Shown in pieces: positions 15,446 to 20,708 of a stretch of 20,708 nt of DNA. The stretch spans positions 1 to 20,708 of the forward strand of contig JAHWHD010000086.1 of the NCBI GenBank assembly GCA_019323525.1. Reading direction: 5' to 3'. The position numbers were made by a program, and so were the translations under genes. The notes under the pieces are model-generated. The model was not told the DNA's origin, made no database searches, and saw nothing but the letters and a program-made list of their open reading frames with translations. This DNA comes from Candidatus Woesearchaeota archaeon (lineage in GTDB: Archaea; Nanobdellota; Nanobdellia; Woesearchaeales; JAHWHD01). The stretch's first letter is position 1. Each line of letters starts with the position of its first letter.

Positions 15446-16008
15446 GAAAATCTCCAAAAAGAGGGCAGATGGAGGTTTTTGGTCTTGCAGTTATAGTCAT
15501 ATTGCTGGTTATCGGAATGCTTTTCATGATACGATGGGTAATAGTCAGGCCGCAGCAGCAGGCAAGACAGGCTTCTTCTTACATAAATAAAGAGATGGCT
15601 TCAAATATTGTGGTTTATATGTTGAATGTGAATGTAGATCCTGGCGACGTTTGCGGCAAGAATCTTGACATCACAGACCTTATTAGGGACTGTGCTCTTG
15701 GTGGCGGTATAAGATGCCCTGGAGAGTTTGAATCATTGAAAACCTGTGGAATCGTAAAAAAAATAATCAAAGAAGATATATTTGATGAGCTCTTAGGAAA
15801 GTATGGCCACACATACTATTTCAAGATTTATAAATCAACAAACCTTGAACGAGCACCCATATTTTATGATGAAGGTTCTGGCGATGAATCTTTTTTGATT
15901 GCAAACACAGAGGCAGAACAGGAGTGCAAAGGTACCAAAGTATCGGGAATATCATTTATTCCTCTACCGCCTGATGTTTTGAATCTGCAGCTTGATATTT
16001 GTACTTAG
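15442..16008 (+). CDS. Pilin-like protein with class III signal peptide
   Basis: This 188-residue protein starts MRKSPKRGQMEVFGLAV, a clear KRGQ class III motif, followed by a helix (VIVILLVIGMLFMIRWVIV). A GGAGGT-like ribosome binding site lies about 7 nt before the ATG, inside the end of the previous gene. The outer domain has four or more cysteines and the segment LGKYGHTYYFKIYKS. It is the last gene of the long operon that begins with the giant surface protein. It is probably a minor pilin; no match to a named family is evident. Confidence 0.85.
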   Translation: MRKSPKRGQMEVFGLAVIVILLVIGMLFMIRWVIVRPQQQARQASSYINKEMASNIVVYMLNVNVDPGDVCGKNLDITDLIRDCALGGGIRCPGEFESLKTCGIVKKIIKEDIFDELLGKYGHTYYFKIYKSTNLERAPIFYDEGSGDESFLIANTEAEQECKGTKVSGISFIPLPPDVLNLQLDICT

Positions 16009-16017
16009 TTGAAATTA

Positions 16018-16041
16018 GAAAAATGCAAAAAGGCATTTTTC
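16018..16041. repeat. Perfect inverted repeat B1 (9-bp arms, 6-nt loop)
   Basis: The arms GAAAAATGC (16018-16026) and GCATTTTTC (16033-16041) pair perfectly. They share the core AAAAATGC/GCATTTTT with repeat A1 at 2804-2824, while outer base pair and loop differ. It lies 9 nt after the stop of the preceding gene and its 3' arm is T-rich, so a terminator role for the long operon is also possible here. Confidence 0.8.
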
Positions 16042-16044
16042 AAC

Positions 16045-16066
16045 TTCAAAGGACAAGTCCTTTGAA
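16045..16066. repeat. Perfect inverted repeat B2 (10-bp arms, AA loop)
   Basis: The arms TTCAAAGGAC (16045-16054) and GTCCTTTGAA (16057-16066) pair perfectly across 2 nt. It follows B1 by 3 nt and ends about 12 nt before the pilin TATA box, which repeats the two-hairpin layout of the divergent isc region. Confidence 0.8.
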
Positions 16067-16078
16067 ATTAAAGAAAGA

Positions 16079-16087
16079 TTTATATAT
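16079..16087 (+). promoter_or_regulatory. TATA box of the single pilin gene
   Basis: TTTATATAT-type core preceded by a purine-rich AAAGAAAGA stretch that fits a BRE. Start of transcription is expected near 16108, giving a leader of about 20 nt that contains the GAGGTGA ribosome binding site at 16115-16121. The same core appears at 17380. Confidence 0.7.
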
Positions 16088-16126
16088 GGCAATTAATATT
16101 TTATAGGTGTCAAAGAGGTGAATCAA

Positions 16127-16495
16127 ATGAAAAAAGGTCAAGGAATTTCTTTGAATGTTATAATTATTGCAGCTATTGCCTTGATTGTGCTTGTAGTACT
16201 GGTTGCTATTTTTACTGGTAGGCTTGGTGGATTCCAAAGAGAACTAGGAGAGGTAACAGATACTGAATTGTTCAGGGTACAGGCTCTAAGTTCGTCTAAA
16301 TGCGTACCTAACAAGCAAGGTTTAAGTAATATCAAGGCAGGACTAGTAGACCTTTCTGAGTTACAAGCAAAGTCGCAGTATGATTTGCAGGTACAGTCAT
16401 TGATAGATACGTGTGCAAATAGTGTGCTTTCTACAAGTACTGAGCAAGCAAACAAGGACAGGTGCAATAACTTTGCATTCTGTGTTTGGAAGTAA
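16127..16495 (+). CDS. Probable structural pilin, class III signal peptide
   Basis: This 122-residue protein begins MKKGQGISLN followed by a long helix (VIIIAAIALIVLVVLVAIF). KKGQ is the classic archaeal prepilin cleavage context. The short outer domain has four cysteines (59, 96, 113, 119) that could form two disulfides. It has its own promoter, a strong GAGGTGA ribosome binding site 5 nt before the ATG, and a T10 terminator, so it may be the most highly expressed pilin in the window. The first 30 residues are clearly paralogous to the 80-residue pilin at 17428. A GTG nine bases upstream is in frame but lies inside the ribosome binding site. Structural role is inferred. Confidence 0.88.
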   Translation: MKKGQGISLNVIIIAAIALIVLVVLVAIFTGRLGGFQRELGEVTDTELFRVQALSSSKCVPNKQGLSNIKAGLVDLSELQAKSQYDLQVQSLIDTCANSVLSTSTEQANKDRCNNFAFCVWK

Positions 16496-16503
16496 AATTT
16501 CTG

Positions 16504-16513
16504 TTTTTTTTTT
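16504..16513 (+). terminator. Poly-T terminator of the pilin gene
   Basis: A run of ten T residues lies 8 nt after the pilin stop. A T-run without an essential hairpin is the usual archaeal intrinsic terminator. It touches the end of the convergent minus-strand gene. Confidence 0.65.
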
Positions 16514-17324
16514 ATTGTAATCTAATATGCAAATACATCGTACTTTTTGAGATTGTGCCTCTTCCTTGAATCTCTGTATTGTACCCTGTCTCAAGTCCAC
16601 TGATTCTATCAGAAAGTTCCAGATACCCTACAAAGAGTCTAGGATCCTTATCTTCTGCATTTGAGAACATCATTCTTTTACCTTTGTAAAATACTTTTCC
16701 TCTGTGTTCAAGAAATTGTTTGTCGCAAACAGCTCCAAGGTAGATTTTATTATCGTGTGTGAATGGAAATGTGCTTAGTGTAGGGTACTTATCAGATACG
16801 CAAACATCTCTTACAAAACCAGGCCTGCGTTCAGGGTATTTGAAACGTAGCCGGGGTAAAGGGTCGCTGTACCTGAACCAACCTTGCATTTCTTTGAACG
16901 TTAAGAAATCTGCATGGAACTTGCCAGGAGCGTTCTTGTTCCAGAAACGACCAATGTGTCTTGCTATGTAATCTGTTTTATCGATTCTTGGAGTTCCTTT
17001 TCCAGTTGGTACGCTTACGTCTAGTTTTCTTGGTTTTTTCGGTTCTTTTTTTATTAGATATCCTTCCTTAACTAGCCTTTCGATGAGTTGATTCGTAGGA
17101 TTTTCGCAATACTCTTGGTATTTGTCATCTATTTTGTAATCTCTGCAGAACATCTTTATTCCGCAATGTAAATCATGCCGGGTGTATAGTTTTGAGCGTA
17201 TTATCTCTTGTTCTTTGTCTTGAGAAACAGTCATTTTTGCAGGTTCAGGAATTTTTACTTGGACATCTCCGCACCCAATACATCCAAGCATTGCGGCAAG
17301 TGCAATAAATGTTTTTACTCTCAT
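16512..17324 (-). CDS. Predicted lipoprotein of unknown function
   Basis: This 270-residue protein starts MRVKTFIALAAMLGCIGCGD, a signal peptide with a lipobox-like end (MLGC or CIGC), so it is probably lipid-anchored outside the membrane. A PEP-rich linker follows. There are cysteine pairs (HCGIKMFCRDY, EYC, VCV, VCD) and a basic, aromatic-rich core with WFRYSDPLPRLRFKYPERRP. The C-terminal part is rich in strands. I do not recognise a family. It faces against the pilin genes on both sides and may be an independent unit, started from a TATA-like box at leaderless distance. Its position between two pilin units suggests an envelope role, by inference. Confidence 0.8.
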   Translation of the reverse strand: MRVKTFIALAAMLGCIGCGDVQVKIPEPAKMTVSQDKEQEIIRSKLYTRHDLHCGIKMFCRDYKIDDKYQEYCENPTNQLIERLVKEGYLIKKEPKKPRKLDVSVPTGKGTPRIDKTDYIARHIGRFWNKNAPGKFHADFLTFKEMQGWFRYSDPLPRLRFKYPERRPGFVRDVCVSDKYPTLSTFPFTHDNKIYLGAVCDKQFLEHRGKVFYKGKRMMFSNAEDKDPRLFVGYLELSDRISGLETGYNTEIQGRGTISKSTMYLHIRLQ

Positions 17325-17346
17325 TTATACAATGAATGTTATTTTC

Positions 17347-17358
17347 ATATTTATTGTT
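17347..17358 (-). promoter_or_regulatory. TATA-like box of the lipoprotein gene
   Basis: Read on the minus strand this is AACAATAAATATG. It is centred about 28 nt upstream of the ATG at 17324, which suggests a leaderless transcript. It is back to back with the promoter of the second pilin operon. Confidence 0.45.
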
Positions 17359-17378
17359 TTCTATGCTCTTAGGACAAC

Positions 17379-17388
17379 ATTTATATAT
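17379..17388 (+). promoter_or_regulatory. TATA box of the second pilin operon
   Basis: CATTTATATATCA, nearly the same core as at 16079. Transcription is expected to start near 17409, leaving a leader of about 20 nt with AGAGGTTGA at 17416-17424 as ribosome binding site before the ATG at 17428. Confidence 0.7.
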
Positions 17389-17427
17389 CACTATATATAA
17401 TACTTAACTCATAAAAGAGGTTGAAAC

Positions 17428-17670
17428 ATGAGACGAGCCCAGGGTTTACCATTAAATGTGATAATAATTGCAGTTCTTGTTCTAATCGTTGCTGTTGTAG
17501 TTAGCTTGATATTTGTGAAGTATATCAGACAGAGCGGACAGGAGCTTGTCAGCTGTAGTTTGCGCGGAGGCGAGTGTAAGTCAACTTGTGATGCTGGCTC
17601 AGCTGAGATAAAGAATACAGACTGTGGAGAAAACACGAAATGTTGTGTAAAGGTGTTGAGCGTAACATGA
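17428..17670 (+). CDS. Small pilin with six-cysteine defensin-like outer domain
   Basis: This 80-residue protein begins MRRAQGLPLN followed by the helix VIIIAVLVLIVAVVVSLIFV. It parallels the pilin at 16127, including the GxxLNVIIIA match. Its 45-residue outer part has six cysteines at 43, 50, 54, 66, 72 and 73. The spacing C-x6-C-x3-C-x11-C-x5-CC, with GG just before the second cysteine, resembles beta-defensins. Three disulfides are likely. It heads an operon of five genes with its own promoter and ribosome binding site. The last 4 nt overlap the next gene. Homology to defensins is not claimed. Confidence 0.87.
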   Translation: MRRAQGLPLNVIIIAVLVLIVAVVVSLIFVKYIRQSGQELVSCSLRGGECKSTCDAGSAEIKNTDCGENTKCCVKVLSVT

Positions 17671-17786
17671 AGAAGGGTGCTACGAGCCCTGCAATGATGT
17701 TAGTAATTTGGGTAGTCATAATTACTCTTGCTATTTTGTTTATTATATTTTATGTGATTAAAGAGAGGGTGGCTACAATTGGCTAA
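17667..17786 (+). CDS. 39-residue membrane micro-protein, pilin-like
   Basis: This short frame starts with ATG in a 4-nt overlap with the preceding pilin and encodes MKKGATSPAM followed by one hydrophobic helix (MLVIWVVIITLAILFIIFYV) and a basic end (IKERVATIG). The KKGA start resembles a class III signal but lacks the Q. Almost nothing would remain outside the membrane. It overlaps the next gene by 8 nt. The overlaps at both ends, clean helix and start context support a real gene. It could be a degenerate pilin or an assembly helper. Confidence 0.75.
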   Translation: MKKGATSPAMMLVIWVVIITLAILFIIFYVIKERVATIG

Positions 17787-18543
17787 AGCTCAGGCAATTC
17801 CTACTGAACTTGTGTATATACTTGCGGTCTTGTTTATTATTGGTATTGTCTTTATTGGCATAAAAGGATGTACTAAGGATCTTCCTGAAAAGACTAGTTT
17901 TGAGGCGTGCAAGGCAAGTAACGCCTTTAGGGTTTCGAATATGGCAAAGCTTGGAGCTACTCCCTCTGGTAAATGCGGTACAATCAATGTTCCATTAGGG
18001 CCCTTGGCTTGTACAACCTGGGATAAGAAGTTGGAAGGTGATAGAGATAAAATTGAAAAAGAGTTTGCTGCATTGATCGCAAAATGCTGGGAGGAGTTTT
18101 TAGAAGGTCAGTATCATACAATGTTTGCGGATTATGAGAATTATCATGATAGGTGTTTTATATGCTATACTGTGAATATCGAAGATATCAAGGACGAATC
18201 TTCGATTGATATGGATGAGCTTAGGATAAAGTTAAAGACATTAAATTATGATTTAGGTTCTGGGAATAACATTAATGTGTTGGATTATGTTCAAAAACAT
18301 GGCTTTATAGGATATCCTGAGAATCTAAAGCTGACTGAGAAAAAGCCAACATATGCAATTGCATTTGCCTCTGAGAGTTTTTTGACCCAGACCGATACAG
18401 ACTGTATCTCTTCAGCTACTGTCAATTATATCAGGAGCACTTATACGTATGTTGCGCAGAGACCTAGAAACTCAATTTTAATCGATGAACTTGGTAAGCT
18501 ATCTGAACATTGTGTGATTGAAAAGGAGGCAAGTGGAATATGA
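17779..18543 (+). CDS. Pilin-like protein with class III signal peptide (TTG start)
   Basis: This 254-residue protein begins MAKAQAIPTEL followed by the helix VYILAVLFIIGIVFIGIKG. KAQxxPTE fits the class III pattern with E at the +5-like position. The start is a TTG, supported by an AGGGTGG ribosome binding site at 17766-17772 and by overlap with the 39-residue gene. The outer domain has about nine cysteines, including CFIC at about residue 130, and strand-rich segments. It is large for a structural pilin and is probably a minor pilin or tip subunit. The domain is not recognised. Its stop overlaps the next start by 4 nt. Confidence 0.85.
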   Translation: MAKAQAIPTELVYILAVLFIIGIVFIGIKGCTKDLPEKTSFEACKASNAFRVSNMAKLGATPSGKCGTINVPLGPLACTTWDKKLEGDRDKIEKEFAALIAKCWEEFLEGQYHTMFADYENYHDRCFICYTVNIEDIKDESSIDMDELRIKLKTLNYDLGSGNNINVLDYVQKHGFIGYPENLKLTEKKPTYAIAFASESFLTQTDTDCISSATVNYIRSTYTYVAQRPRNSILIDELGKLSEHCVIEKEASGI

Positions 18544-18683
18544 ACAAGCAAGGTTTTGAATTTGCATGGTATCATATAATCGGTTTTATACTTTTGATTG
18601 CATTGCTTTTATGGATCATGTTTTTTTCAAAAGGAGCTGCTGATACTGCTTCAGAATTTTTTAGTACTTGGTTTAGGTTTTAA
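18540..18683 (+). CDS. 47-residue membrane micro-protein, pilin-like
   Basis: ATG overlaps the preceding stop by 4 nt. The protein is MNKQGFEFAW followed by one helix (IIGFILLIALLLWIMFF) and a short amphipathic tail. QGFEF fits the archaeal QxxxEF cleavage rule, with E close to the expected site. No cysteines are present. A TAA and 2-nt gap lead to the next gene. The gene is too short for most automatic callers, but operon packing and the pilin-like signal support it. Function is unknown; a minimal pilin or membrane adaptor is possible. Confidence 0.78.
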   Translation: MNKQGFEFAWYHIIGFILLIALLLWIMFFSKGAADTASEFFSTWFRF

Positions 18684-18685
18684 TA

Positions 18686-19744
18686 ATGGCAAAAGGACAG
18701 ACTAGAGAAGGTTTAGGTGTGATTGTAGGGATTGCAATAAGTTTGGTTTTTTTAGTTCTGATGATCCATATTTTTATTACAAGCGATGATGCTCTTTTAG
18801 TTCGAGCAGGGTACATCACTAATGAAACTGCAAGAAGTATAGCTAAGTTCATGCCTCTGCAAAGCCAGGAAAAATCACCTGTACAGAAGCTTGAGGCTCC
18901 AAAGAATATCAAGGATACTTACAATACCCTTAAGAATACCCTTGAAGTGTATCAAAAGAGTAAGGATGTGGATTGTATTATAACTATTGACTCAGCGCCA
19001 TTAGAAAAGGGGCATTCTATTGTGATGAAACAACTCACAAATAATATGGAGTTCTCTTTGATGCAGGCAAGGTCTGTATTAATCGAGACTAAACCTATCA
19101 GTGGTCTAAAGGTTTGCAGTGTATTCCCTGAGAATTATTTTAATCCAAATCTTGACCCTAAAGTAGCCCCTGTTTATTTAATGAACAGGGTTGATATTGA
19201 GAATCTCGGGAGCGCGCCGAACGTTGCTTTTGATGCTGACTTTGATGATCAAAATAAGTATACGATGCTTAGCGACCATAACCAGTTTATTTTCTACAAA
19301 TGGGCTGATGAGTATATCTGTCCTGTTGTGTTTACAACAGGCATAAATTGGATTAGAGATTATAAAGACCAGTATTCTTTTTACAGAAAGCATGGACCTG
19401 AATTTTTCAACCAAGGTTCGCCATATTACAGACCAAAATGCAGAGCAAAACTTCCAGAGTATAAGTTTGAAACAGACTTTCCATTGGCAGATGGAACTTT
19501 AAGGGTTACAACGAAACTTTACAGCAGAGCTGAATTAAACCAGCAACAGAAGGATTCACTAAAACCTTTGGTGGAAGGTTTCTATAAGAATACTTACTTC
19601 CAAAAAACCAAACCATCTGAAGCTGTAAAGAAGAATGCGATTGACTTGTCAAAAGAGTTAAAGGAGCAGTTAAGAACTACTGTTTATTTGGCAGCCGTGA
19701 TTAACCTGGATGTTGAAGCTGGCGTAGTGAAGAAGACTACATAG
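18686..19744 (+). CDS. Large pilin-like protein with class III signal peptide
   Basis: This 352-residue protein begins MAKGQTREGLGV followed by a hydrophobic helix (IVGIAISLVFLVLMIHIFI). KGQ marks class III processing. The outer domain is large, with few cysteines (about 97, 144, 211 and 251), aromatic-rich stretches (NQFIFYKWADEYICPVVF) and a helical C-terminal part. It is the last gene of the second pilin operon. It overlaps the convergent minus-strand gene by 8 nt, so the two transcripts form a short antisense overlap. The soluble domain is not recognised; the most likely role is minor pilin or pilus-associated surface protein. Confidence 0.85.
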   Translation: MAKGQTREGLGVIVGIAISLVFLVLMIHIFITSDDALLVRAGYITNETARSIAKFMPLQSQEKSPVQKLEAPKNIKDTYNTLKNTLEVYQKSKDVDCIITIDSAPLEKGHSIVMKQLTNNMEFSLMQARSVLIETKPISGLKVCSVFPENYFNPNLDPKVAPVYLMNRVDIENLGSAPNVAFDADFDDQNKYTMLSDHNQFIFYKWADEYICPVVFTTGINWIRDYKDQYSFYRKHGPEFFNQGSPYYRPKCRAKLPEYKFETDFPLADGTLRVTTKLYSRAELNQQQKDSLKPLVEGFYKNTYFQKTKPSEAVKKNAIDLSKELKEQLRTTVYLAAVINLDVEAGVVKKTT

Positions 19745-20705
19745 AGTTTATTCTTATTACTTTGTATTTGTCGCTTATCTTTCGAACAACTAAACTCATT
19801 TTTGCAGGTGTTCTTTTGAAGTTTCTAGGGTTGAGTTCGTAGCTGGTGAAACCAAAGAAAAGCGTACTGTGATTACTACGTCTGCCTACGAATTTAAGGC
19901 GACTATCAGCAAAAAACTCTCTTAGGTGACTATATCCAAAACTGTTCTCTATTAGTGTTGTCATCTCTCCTAAACATGCGTCTCGCAGGTATGCCATGTT
20001 ATTATTTCTAAAACCGTTCACAAATGCAGCCACTGTTTCTTCTGGTCTTGTATAACTGTATTTGGGTTTTGGTAGTGGTTGCTTCTGTCTTTGTTGAATG
20101 TTTGTTATTCTGTACTGGCCGTCAATCCATTCTGTTTTGAAAACGTGAAAATTGCTTTGACCTAGAACTCCAATGTTCTCTGCATCAATCCTTGCTAATT
20201 GATGGTTATTGAGTTCTTGAGAGTATCTTGCATATTCGTTTCTAAACTCTATCCTTTTGTTTTTTGCGTCAAACCTTTCAATAGATTTTCTTGCATCTTT
20301 TGCAAGAGGGTATCTTGTCATGTGATAGTTGAGTTTCTGGCATCCTTGAATATAAATCTTGACAGCTCTTTGCTGGGAGTTTAGCTGATACTCAGGAATC
20401 TTGCCGAGCTGTCTTGCCACAGTGGTTGATGAGATTTGTTCTTCAGGAGAGTGTTTTGAGCATCTGAAAATTCCATATTCGTCTTCATATATTTTTCCTA
20501 ACAAGGGACAATGCGCAGAGAACTCAACAACTTCGGTAGCTCCTGGTCTTCTTAAACTGGGTCTTCGCGGTTTTAGTCTGTGCCATTGTTCTAAGCGTTC
20601 AAAACTGCGAGCCTCAATGCAACTCTGTTCATGCATTACTAAAAGTGTTCTTGCAAAGTCCTCTAATCTTTTTATGTTTATTTGGTTGATGGCTTTTTTG
20701 CTCAT
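19737..20705 (-). CDS. Protein of unknown function, possible NTF2-like C-terminal domain
   Basis: This 322-residue basic protein shows no signal peptide or membrane helix. A proline- and arginine-rich stretch lies at about residues 48-55 (PRRPSLRRP). A two-cysteine segment (HCPLLGKIYEDEYGIFRC) follows, then a charged helical middle. The last 100 residues begin PEETVAAFVNGFRNNNMAYL and end in several strands. This looks like the opening helix of an NTF2-like domain of the DUF4878 kind, a weak guess. Only 3 nt remain upstream of the ATG in the window, and that codon is open (ATC), so the true start could be further out. Tail-to-tail with the pilin operon. Confidence 0.75.
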   Translation of the reverse strand: MSKKAINQINIKRLEDFARTLLVMHEQSCIEARSFERLEQWHRLKPRRPSLRRPGATEVVEFSAHCPLLGKIYEDEYGIFRCSKHSPEEQISSTTVARQLGKIPEYQLNSQQRAVKIYIQGCQKLNYHMTRYPLAKDARKSIERFDAKNKRIEFRNEYARYSQELNNHQLARIDAENIGVLGQSNFHVFKTEWIDGQYRITNIQQRQKQPLPKPKYSYTRPEETVAAFVNGFRNNNMAYLRDACLGEMTTLIENSFGYSHLREFFADSRLKFVGRRSNHSTLFFGFTSYELNPRNFKRTPAKMSLVVRKISDKYKVIRINSM

Positions 20706-20708
20706 GAT

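Noticed and set aside
17428..17670. True homology of the six-cysteine pilin to animal beta-defensins
   Set aside because: Only cysteine spacing is similar; short disulfide-rich domains often converge, so the match is reported as a pattern and not as descent.
13248..19744. Archaellum (archaeal flagellum) operon
   Set aside because: The signal peptides fit, but no archaellin-like conserved domain and no FlaI, FlaJ, FlaH or accessory genes are present, and the outer domains are too large and varied.

Overview
The window looks like a low-GC archaeal chromosome segment. The best guess is a DPANN-type lineage such as Woesearchaeota or Pacearchaeota, though no phylogenetic marker here proves it. 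The archaeal signs are TATA-box promoters about 26 nt upstream of leaderless starts, a ThiI PP-loop domain with the archaeal CXXC plus distal cysteine pattern, and many proteins with class III (archaeal type IV pilin) signal peptides. No tRNA, rRNA, CRISPR array or insertion sequence was seen. The longest gaps between genes are about 145 nt (2743-2886) and 120 nt (16009-16126), and both hold regulatory structure.

Region 1 (1-3746) is a sulfur-handling island. A leaderless minus-strand operon encodes an XRE-type regulator with a C-terminal cysteine cluster, the cysteine desulfurase IscS, the Fe-S scaffold IscU, and a ThiI-like protein. That last protein keeps NFLD and THUMP regions but has a shrunken PP-loop domain with the ATP-binding residues lost. 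Divergently, from the same intergenic region, a small unknown protein and a stand-alone ThiI PP-loop domain are co-transcribed. The tRNA 4-thiouridine synthase therefore appears to be split into a THUMP half and a catalytic half. The shared divergent region carries two perfect tandem hairpins.

Region 2 (about 3750-16008) is a long plus-strand operon for the cell surface. It begins with a secreted mosaic protein of about 2,090 residues: cysteine-rich modules, then many Ig-like modules. Next is a 1,058-residue protein with Ig-like modules, a calcium-binding thrombospondin type 3 stalk, one membrane helix and a basic cytoplasmic tail. Four pilin-like proteins follow, mostly in 4-nt overlaps.

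Region 3 (16009-20708) has a single-gene pilin unit with its own hairpins, promoter and poly-T terminator. A minus-strand predicted lipoprotein follows, then a second pilin operon of five overlapping genes, including two micro-proteins of 39 and 47 residues and a pilin with a defensin-like six-cysteine pattern. A minus-strand gene of unknown function ends the window. Ten class III signal or pilin-like proteins occur here, but no pilus ATPase, platform protein or prepilin peptidase is present.

The most novel elements are the split ThiI with a pseudo-PP-loop, the repeated tandem-hairpin element at two unrelated promoters, the cysteine-bounded repeat shared by the two giant surface proteins, and the minor-pilin-rich operons.
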